Shown: positions 58,515 to 64,000 of the stretch, in pieces | How positions within the stretch are numbered: position 1 is the first letter of the stretch | Layout of the letters: each line of letters starts with the position of its first letter | Source of the DNA: Streptomyces sp. NBC_01723 | Lineage (GTDB): Bacteria; Actinomycetota; Actinomycetes; Streptomycetales; Streptomycetaceae | DNA: 64,000 bases | Direction of reading: 5' to 3' | Assembly (NCBI RefSeq): GCF_036246005.1 | Contig: NZ_CP109171.1 | Coordinates: forward strand, 744,001 to 808,000 | The notes under the pieces: model-generated | What the model was told of the DNA's origin: nothing | The model's input: only the letters and a program-made list of their open reading frames with translations | Database searches by the model: none | Program-made: the position numbers and the translations under genes

Positions 58515-59729
58515 ATGACCAGTGTCCAGGAGGTCCCGTCGGCCTCCGTCCGTGCGGCGGACGACGGTGCGGTGACGGAACGAGCCGTGCGGATACGGCG
58601 CCGCCTGGAGCGTCTGATCGGCATCGCGGCGACCGAGGGCAACGCGCTGCTTCCGCTGCGCAACGGGGACGAGATCTTCCCGGCCATGCTCGACGCCATC
58701 CGCTCCGCCGAGCACACCGTGGACATGATGACGTTCGTGTACTGGAAGGGCGAGATCGCGCGCGAATTCGCGCACGCCCTCGCGGAGCGGGCCCGGGCCG
58801 GCGTGCGCGTGCGGCTGCTCCTCGACGGCTTCGGCAGCCGGCTCATCGACAGCGACCTGCTCGCCGAGATGGACCGGGTCGGCGTCCAGGTGGCCTGGTT
58901 CCGCAAGCCCGCGCACCTGTCGCCGCTCAAGCAGAACCACCGCTGCCACCGCAAGGTCCTGGTCGTGGACGAGCAGGTGGCCTTCACCGGCGGCGTGGGC
59001 ATCGCCGAGGAGTGGTGCGGCGACGCCCGCAACCCCGGCGAGTGGCGGGACACCCACGTCCAGGTGCGGGGACCGGCCGTGGACGGCATCGCGGCCGCGT
59101 TCGCGCAGAACTGGGCCGAGTGCCACGACGAACTCTTCGACGACCGCGACCGCTTCACCCCCCACCAGCCCCACGGCGACGCGGTGGTGCAGGTGGTGCG
59201 CGGCTCGGCCAGCTTCGGCTGGCAGGACATGCAGACCCTGATCCGGGTCATGATCGAGTCCGCCGAGGAGCGTTTCCGGCTGACCACCGCCTACTTCTCG
59301 CCGGACAGCTACTTCATCGAACTCCTGTGCGCCGCCGCACGACGCGGCGTGGAGGTGGAGATCCTGCTGCCCGGCCCGCACACCGACAAGCGCGTCTGCC
59401 GGCTGGCCGGACAGCACTACTACGACGATCTCCTCGCCTGCGGGGTGAAGGTCTACGAGTACCAGCCGACCATGATGCACGCCAAGGTCATCACCGTGGA
59501 CCGTACGGCCGCCCTCGTCGGGTCGACCAACTTCAACCGGCGCTCCCTCGACCACGACGAGGAAGTCATGCTGGCCGTCCTGGACGCGGAGTTCACCGCC
59601 GGCCTGGACGCCCACTTCGACGCCGACAAGGCGGCAGCCGAACCGATCCGCAAGGGCGCCTGGAAGCGGCGTCCGTTGCTCCAGCGCGCCCGCGAGGCGG
59701 CCGTTCAGCCCATCCGCCGGTTCCTGTGA
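58515..59729 (+). CDS. phospholipase D/cardiolipin synthase family protein
   Basis: 404 residues from ATG 58515 (AAAGGAA 8 bases upstream). Two HKD motifs: HRCHRKVLVVDEQVAFTGG and TMMHAKVITVDRTAALVGSTNFNRRS. No membrane segment at the start, unlike typical Cls, so it resembles the soluble ClsB-like group. Likely joins phosphatidyl groups or hydrolyses phosphodiesters at the membrane. Divergent from the Vgb gene across 229 bases. Confidence 0.92.
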   Translation: MTSVQEVPSASVRAADDGAVTERAVRIRRRLERLIGIAATEGNALLPLRNGDEIFPAMLDAIRSAEHTVDMMTFVYWKGEIAREFAHALAERARAGVRVRLLLDGFGSRLIDSDLLAEMDRVGVQVAWFRKPAHLSPLKQNHRCHRKVLVVDEQVAFTGGVGIAEEWCGDARNPGEWRDTHVQVRGPAVDGIAAAFAQNWAECHDELFDDRDRFTPHQPHGDAVVQVVRGSASFGWQDMQTLIRVMIESAEERFRLTTAYFSPDSYFIELLCAAARRGVEVEILLPGPHTDKRVCRLAGQHYYDDLLACGVKVYEYQPTMMHAKVITVDRTAALVGSTNFNRRSLDHDEEVMLAVLDAEFTAGLDAHFDADKAAAEPIRKGAWKRRPLLQRAREAAVQPIRRFL

Positions 59730-59771
59730 CGGTGACCGTCGGCACAGCGGTCGACGGGCGCCGGGCCCTGG

Positions 59772-60626
59772 TCAGCGCAGTGCGCGCGCCTGCGGCCCGA
59801 TGACCGCGAGGAGGCGCAGCCGGTCGTGGCTCTCGCTGCCCGGGACCGCCGTGTAGACGAGCAGTCGGTGTGACTGGTCCGGGTCGAGGAGCGTCTGGCA
59901 GTTCAGTTCGAGGGCGCCGACCTCCGGATGGCTGTAGCGCTTGACGTGGTGGGGCCGGACGCCGACCTCCTGCTTGTCCCACAGAGCGCGGAACTCGTCA
60001 CTCCGGGCGAGGAGCAGCTCGGCGTAGTGGGCGGCCCGGGAGCCGGGGCCCCGCAGGGCGGTGACCTCGCGCAGCCCGGACGCGAACATCCGGGAGAGGA
60101 ACGCGTGATCCTCCGGCGCGTAGAGCCGGCGGGTGACCGGGTCGGTGAACCAGCGGTAGCCGATGCTGCGCGCGGGGCCGGTGTAGCGGGTCGTGTCGCC
60201 GGTGAGGGCGATGCCGAGCGGGGTCTGGCGCAGCGTCTCCCCCAGCTCGGTGACGACCTCCGCCGGCGTGTCGTCCAGCCGGTCGAGGATGCGCAGCAGG
60301 CCGGGGCCGATGTGCTCGTCGACGGCGCCCGTGCCCCGGGCGGGCGGAGCGTGGCCACCGAGGCGGAACAGGTGGTCCCGCTCGTCGAGGGAGAGGTGCA
60401 GCCCCTGCGCGATCGAGGCGATCATCGACTCGGACGGCTGCGGGCCGCGCTCGCGCTCAAGCCGGGCGTAGTAGTCGGTCGACATGTGACACAGCTCGGC
60501 GACCTCCTCGCGGCGCAACCCGCTGGTCCTGCGCCGCGGTCCGCGCGGGAGGCCGACGTCCTCGGGTTGCAGCAGCTCCCGGCGGCGCCGCAGGAACGCC
60601 GCGAGCCCGGCCCGGTCGATCTCCAT
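59772..60626 (-). CDS. XRE regulator with MmyB-like ligand-binding domain
   Basis: 284 residues from ATG 60626. N-terminal helix-turn-helix: FLRRRRELLQPEDVGLPRGPRRRTSGLRREEVAELCHMSTDYYARLERERGPQPS; C-terminal MmyB-like domain (about 105-270) with GYRWFTDPVTRRLYAPEDH and ELNCQTLLDPDQSHRLLVYTA, which binds fatty-acid-like ligands. Divergent from an SDR gene, its likely target, across 178 bases. Confidence 0.9.
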   Translation of the reverse strand: MEIDRAGLAAFLRRRRELLQPEDVGLPRGPRRRTSGLRREEVAELCHMSTDYYARLERERGPQPSESMIASIAQGLHLSLDERDHLFRLGGHAPPARGTGAVDEHIGPGLLRILDRLDDTPAEVVTELGETLRQTPLGIALTGDTTRYTGPARSIGYRWFTDPVTRRLYAPEDHAFLSRMFASGLREVTALRGPGSRAAHYAELLLARSDEFRALWDKQEVGVRPHHVKRYSHPEVGALELNCQTLLDPDQSHRLLVYTAVPGSESHDRLRLLAVIGPQARALR

Positions 60627-60804
60627 ACGCTGTCTCCCTCTCGTACCGGTCCCTTTCTAGCGTGCGCGTCCGCGCTTATCCACGGTCCGCCGATCCCCCT
60701 CTCCGGCGACGCCGCGCGACCGCGCGCATCGGTGGATCGGGAGTCCCTGGATGGGTCCGGTCGCCTGGGTGACGGTGGAGGCAACGACATCGTGGGGAGC
60801 AGAC

Positions 60805-61752
60805 ATGCCACGCAAGGACATGGACATCACCGTTCCCGACCTGACCGGGAGGCGCGCCGTCGTGACCGGAGCGAGCGACGGGATCGGACTCGGCATCGCG
60901 ACGCGTCTGGCCGCCGCCGGCGCGCAGGTCGTCATGCCGGTCCGCAATCCACGCAAGGGCGAACGGGCGGCCGCCGGAATCCGGGAGCGGGTCCCCGGCG
61001 CGGACGTGTCCCTGCGCGCCCTCGACCTCTCCTCGCTCGCCTCCGTCGCGGAGCTGGGCAGGACGCTGCTGGACGAGGACCGCCCCATCCACCTCCTCGT
61101 CAACAACGCCGGCGTCATGACCCCGCCCGACCGGCGGACGACGGCCGACGGCTTCGAGCTGCAGTTCGGCACCAACCACCTGGGGCACTTCGCCCTGGTC
61201 AACCATCTCCTCCCCCTGCTACGGGCCGGGCGGGCCCGCGTGACGTCCCAGATCAGCGTCGCGGCGAACCGCAACGCCATCAACTGGGACGACCTGAACT
61301 GGGAGCGTTCCTACGACGGCATGGGCGCCTACAGCCAGTCGAAGATCGCCTTCGGTCTCTTCGGCCTCGAACTCCACCGGCGCAGCGAAGCGGCGGGCTG
61401 GGGCATCACCAGCAACCTCTCCCACCCGGGAGTCGCACCGACGAGCCTGCTCGCCGCCCGTCCCGAGGTCGGCCGCGCCCAGGACACGCTGGGCGTACGC
61501 CTGATCCGGGCCCTGTCCACGCGCGGCGTCGTCGTCGGAACGGTGCACACGGCACAGTTGCCCGCCCTGCACGCCGCCACGGCCCCCGAACCCGGGGCCA
61601 CGGGCGGCGGCTTCTACGGACCGAGCGGGCCCGGACACCTGGGCGGCCCGCCGGCGGAGCAGAAGCTGTACGGCCGCCTGCGCGGTACGGAGGACGCGCG
61701 GCGCGTCTGGCAGATCTCCGAGGAACTCGTGGGCGCCCACGCCTGGCGGTAG
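60805..61752 (+). CDS. short-chain dehydrogenase/reductase
   Basis: 315 residues from ATG 60805 (GGGGAG upstream). NAD(P) motif [28 protein letters not shown], catalytic Ser in [12 protein letters not shown] and Tyr-Lys in [14 protein letters not shown]. Classical SDR of the retinol-dehydrogenase-like type ([21 protein letters not shown]). It is probably regulated by the divergent MmyB-like XRE protein. Confidence 0.93.
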   Translation: MPRKDMDITVPDLTGRRAVVTGASDGIGLGIATRLAAAGAQVVMPVRNPRKGERAAAGIRERVPGADVSLRALDLSSLASVAELGRTLLDEDRPIHLLVNNAGVMTPPDRRTTADGFELQFGTNHLGHFALVNHLLPLLRAGRARVTSQISVAANRNAINWDDLNWERSYDGMGAYSQSKIAFGLFGLELHRRSEAAGWGITSNLSHPGVAPTSLLAARPEVGRAQDTLGVRLIRALSTRGVVVGTVHTAQLPALHAATAPEPGATGGGFYGPSGPGHLGGPPAEQKLYGRLRGTEDARRVWQISEELVGAHAWR

Positions 61753-62115
61753 GAGGGGTTCACCTGCCGGCGCGTATGCACGGAAAAGCGAACGTAGCAG
61801 CGCAGAACGTCGAGGTCGGCGGTCTGGACGGCGGACCAGCCCGCGGTGAGCATCCAGCGGGGCCACGACCGGGGCGCTGAGGCATGTCCGGGGTGGCGTG
61901 GCCGAGTCCTCGTGGCGCCGCTCGGGGAGGCTCCGAAGTAAGCGTTGGCAGACGGGTGTCGGCCACTGCTACATTCCCGGAGGCCGTGCGAGAGAGCGAG
62001 GAGGTGGTACCCGTGAACACTGTATCGACATGGGTGCTCCCCTCGGGGGTCACGGCCGGGCGATAGGCAGGTCGTCCGGGAGCGCCGTTCCAGTGCACTC
62101 CCGAAAGGCACGACC
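61753..62115. other. 363-base interval holding a possible leader ORF
   Basis: No long gene is convincing here. The left 230 bases contain no recognised feature. The right part holds a strong ribosome site (GAGGAGG at 61997-62003), a GGTGGTACC sequence and a 17-residue open frame described separately. It precedes the alpha/beta hydrolase at 62116. Confidence 0.5.
62013..62066 (+). CDS. possible 17-residue leader peptide
   Basis: GTG 62013 to TAG 62066, giving MNTVSTWVLPSGVTAGR. GAGGAGGTGG lies just upstream. It ends 50 bases before the alpha/beta hydrolase start, and CCCCTCGGGG inside it can form a hairpin. The clean ribosome site favours translation; role unknown. Confidence 0.4.
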   Translation: MNTVSTWVLPSGVTAGR

Positions 62116-62856
62116 ATGCATGTCACTTCCGAGCAACGCCTCGACGACGGCGTCCTCGAACGCGCATTCACCCTCGGTGAGATCCCCGGCTTCCTGTGGA
62201 CGCCCGAAACCGCGTCCGCTTCCGCACCGGTGCCGCTGATCCTGCTCGGCCACCCCCCGCTCGGGCTGCGCAGGATGTACCCCCGGCTGGCGGCTCGGGC
62301 CCGGCACTCCGCGGCGGAAGGCTTCGCCACGGCCACCATCGAGCTCCCCGGAAGCGGCGACCGGCCCGGTTGGCCCGCCCTCGACCAGGCCCGCACCGAC
62401 CTGCGCCGGGCCATGCAGGCCGGGCGGCCGGTCCCCGACGAGACTGTCGACGCCCTCGTCCTCCCGTTGGTCGACAAGGCGGTCCCGGAATGGCAGGCCG
62501 CGCTGGACGCCTTCCTGTCGCTCCCCGAGGTCGGCGGTCCGGTCGGGTACTCGGGAGGAGTGATCTCCATCGGCGTCCGGCTGGCGGTGGTCGAGCCGCG
62601 CATCAGGGCCGCCGGCCTGTTCGCAGGGAGTCTTGTGCCTCGCGTCATGTTCGAAGAGGCCCGGCAGGTCTCTATTCCGCTGCACGTCCTGCTGCAGTGG
62701 GACGACGAGGGCAACGACCGTCAGGCGTCCCTGGACCTGTTCGACGCCTTCGGTTCCAAGGAGAAGTCCCTGCACGCCAACATGGGCGGGCACACCGGCG
62801 TCCCGCGGTTCGCGGGTGACTCCGCGGCCCAGTTCTTCACACGACACCTGAAGTAG
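62116..62856 (+). CDS. alpha/beta hydrolase family protein
   Basis: 246 residues; GAAAGG precedes ATG 62116. Begins MHVTSEQRLDDGVLERAFTLGEIPGFLWTP and continues with PLILLGHPPLGLRRMYPRLAARARHSAAEGFATATIELPGSGDRP, nucleophile region GGPVGYSGGVISIGVRLA, and the His near LHANMGGHTGVPRFAGD. Dienelactone hydrolase-like size and layout. Substrate unknown. Confidence 0.85.
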   Translation: MHVTSEQRLDDGVLERAFTLGEIPGFLWTPETASASAPVPLILLGHPPLGLRRMYPRLAARARHSAAEGFATATIELPGSGDRPGWPALDQARTDLRRAMQAGRPVPDETVDALVLPLVDKAVPEWQAALDAFLSLPEVGGPVGYSGGVISIGVRLAVVEPRIRAAGLFAGSLVPRVMFEEARQVSIPLHVLLQWDDEGNDRQASLDLFDAFGSKEKSLHANMGGHTGVPRFAGDSAAQFFTRHLK

Positions 62857-62870
62857 GGTCCCCGTTCAGA

Positions 62871-62896
62871 GCCCCTGCCGAACTCTCGGCAGGGGC
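62871..62896. terminator. terminator of the alpha/beta hydrolase gene
   Basis: GCCCCTGCCGA (62871-62881), loop ACTC, TCGGCAGGGGC (62886-62896): a perfect 11-bp stem, 14 bases past the stop. Confidence 0.85.
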
Positions 62897-62959
62897 CCGT
62901 CCAGCGACGGGACGGGTCGGGCCGCAGTTCGGCCCAGCGGCGGCCGGCGGCCGCGCCCC

Positions 62960-63240
62960 GGGCGCCGGGCGCCGGTGGGGCCGTAGAGCACGGCCGTGTG
63001 GCCCAGTGCGGACAGCTCCTGCTGCAACTCGGCGAACGTGCGCGAAGAGGGGCCCCACCGCGACCGCCGGCGCGGTCGGCAGCACGATCCCGCTGCGTCC
63101 GGCCCGCAGGGCCCGCGCCACGGCGTGCGGCACGTAGCCGAGTTGCCGGGCGGCCTCCCGCACCCGCTCACGCGTCGCCTCGCTGACGCGTCTTCGCAGA
63201 GGAGCGAGGCGGGCCACCTTCGCCCGGGCGTCCGCGACCG
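62960..63240 (-). pseudogene. LacI-family regulator remnant
   Basis: On the minus strand, VSEATRERVREAARQLGYVPHAVARALRAGRSGIVLPTAPAVAVGPLF is the LacI HTH hinge and start of the ligand domain. The reading frame then shifts near 63040, after which TFAELQQELSALGHTAVLYGPTGARR continues the LacI domain. The first HTH helix is damaged (VADARAKVARLAPLRRR) and the remaining 200 residues are absent. Confidence 0.8.
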
Positions 63241-63260
63241 GTGAGACCGGCCGGTGCGGT

Positions 63261-63818
63261 TCAGCGGGTCCGGTAGCGCGCGTAGACCAGTCCGCTGTCG
63301 AAGGCACGCTCCTCGACCATTTCCAGATCGAGGCGTACGCCGTCGGGGAAGAACCGCTTGCCGCCGCCGACCACGCTGGTGGTGATGAACAGGTGGTACT
63401 CGTCCACCAGACCGGCCGCGATCGCCTGGGCCGCGAGGTTGGGGCCGTCGACGGTGAGGTCGGCCTCGGCCTCGGCCTTGAGCCGGCGCACCGCCTCCGG
63501 GTCGAAGGTCCGCTCGATCCGGGTCTTCGCGCTGGACACCGACTCGAGCGTCGTGGAGTACACGACCTTCTCGGCGGCCTGCCAGTCACGGGCGTACTGC
63601 AGGATGTGCGGCGGCTGGTCGGGCTCGGTGTGCGCGGTCTCCCAATAGACCATCGTCTCGTACATCCGCCGGCCGTAGAGGTAGGTGCCGACGGGGCGGA
63701 AGAGGTCGTTGATGAAGCTGTGCACCTCCGGGTCCTCGGCCCCGGTGCCGAGGTCGCCGTCGGCCGCCTCGGCGTAGCCGTCGAGCGAGGTGACCATCGA
63801 GTAGATGAGCTTTGCCAT
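63261..63818 (-). CDS. dihydrofolate reductase family protein (RibD C-terminal type)
   Basis: 185 residues. MAKLIYSMVTSLDGYAEAADGDLG, LYGRRMYETMVYWETAHT, KVVYSTTLESVSSAKTRIERTFD, LTVDGPNLAAQAIAAGLVDEYHLFITTSVVGGGKRFFPDG. RibD_C/YwjB-type NADPH-dependent reductase. It resembles the homologue at 56379-56954 but with a shorter middle. The damaged LacI remnant lies downstream. Confidence 0.92.
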   Translation of the reverse strand: MAKLIYSMVTSLDGYAEAADGDLGTGAEDPEVHSFINDLFRPVGTYLYGRRMYETMVYWETAHTEPDQPPHILQYARDWQAAEKVVYSTTLESVSSAKTRIERTFDPEAVRRLKAEAEADLTVDGPNLAAQAIAAGLVDEYHLFITTSVVGGGKRFFPDGVRLDLEMVEERAFDSGLVYARYRTR

Positions 63819-64000
63819 GCCTCTCCTTCGAGTGCGACAGCGTCAGTCTGTCAGCGGTCCTGCGAACCAAGACCCCGACAGGGCCCGGAACTCATCGGTC
63901 GGCCGCCTCCCCTGACGGACGCTCCGGCCACCATCGGCGATTCGGCCACGTCCGCGCGGGCGGAACCGGCGCCAGCAATGAGCCGCCCCGTTCGCTCCCT

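Noticed and set aside
59928..61880. 650-codon open frame on the plus strand across the XRE and SDR genes
   Set aside because: It is antisense to the MmyB-type regulator and out of frame with the SDR; both real genes have family motifs and ribosome sites.
61997..62015. Complete T-box riboswitch from the GGTGGTACC sequence
   Set aside because: The sequence directly overlaps a good ribosome site and GTG start, and the specifier stem and antiterminator partner could not be found.

Overview
This is a GC-rich actinobacterial chromosome segment, almost certainly Streptomyces. It carries lineage markers: an SsgA-like sporulation protein, a long chaplin with a sortase signal, a streptophobe-family membrane protein, a clpP3-clpP4-popR module, an NsdA-type TPR regulator, an orphan DUF397 protein, an AfsQ1/CseB-type two-component system, and TTA (bldA-type) leucine codons that I found in only two genes. 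The mixture of conserved housekeeping or stress genes, detoxification enzymes and several decaying genes fits a chromosome flank rather than the core. I saw no rRNA, tRNA, CRISPR array, transposase or prophage. Layout: 1-6 kb holds an SsgA-like protein, a DUF6328 membrane protein, an aldo/keto reductase, an FAD monooxygenase, RNase HI and two VOC proteins. 6-11 kb is the most coherent regulatory block. It has clpP3-clpP4 with a tandem PopR operator, convergent popR, a SigB/F-family sigma factor, an anti-sigma-type ATPase and two coupled PRC-barrel proteins. 11-18 kb holds a streptophobe membrane protein, metabolic enzymes (aldo/keto reductase with divergent LysR, adenosine deaminase, VOC) and a secreted GH19 chitinase whose promoter overlaps two DasR-like boxes. 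18.8-22.2 kb is a sulfonate-sulfur unit: ssuE-ssuD behind a short Arg/His/Cys-containing leader peptide, facing an acyl-CoA-dehydrogenase-like flavoprotein. 22-29.7 kb holds small stress membrane proteins, an epimerase, a deaminase, a chaplin with a BldN-type promoter, a secreted Tap-like peptidase, a baeRF-type protein and a Gfo/Idh/MocA oxidoreductase. 29.9-36.5 kb is a developmental-looking group: PAS-PP2C protein, NsdA-like regulator, APH-fold kinase and a secreted amidase. The two TTA codons flank the NsdA-like gene. 36.5-45 kb holds mixed enzymes (CGNR protein, universal stress protein, hydrolases, acyl-CoA ligase, beta-lactamase-fold serine hydrolase, phytoene-desaturase-like oxidoreductase). 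45-51.6 kb holds a decayed Ser/Thr kinase, an MpaB-type oxygenase, a Cys-rich copper-binding protein divergent from a DUF6479 protein, and a response regulator-histidine kinase-GerMN lipoprotein operon divergent from a DUF3152 protease-like protein. 51.6-54.2 kb is an NfeD-SPFH-TerC operon. 54.2-64 kb is accessory: a winged-helix protein, an alpha/beta hydrolase lacking its catalytic Ser and His, two DHFR-family reductases, a deleted cupin gene abutting a TetR-like remnant, a streptogramin B lyase homologue with all four key residues, a cardiolipin-synthase-type PLD enzyme, an XRE regulator divergent from an SDR, and a frameshifted LacI remnant. The best candidates for new biology are the ClpP3/ClpP4 pair with a His-less ClpP4 under tandem PopR boxes, the Cys leader peptide in front of ssuED, the divergent promoter sharing one GGGTACCC core, and the TTA-flanked NsdA-like locus. 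All functions are inferred from sequence reading alone.
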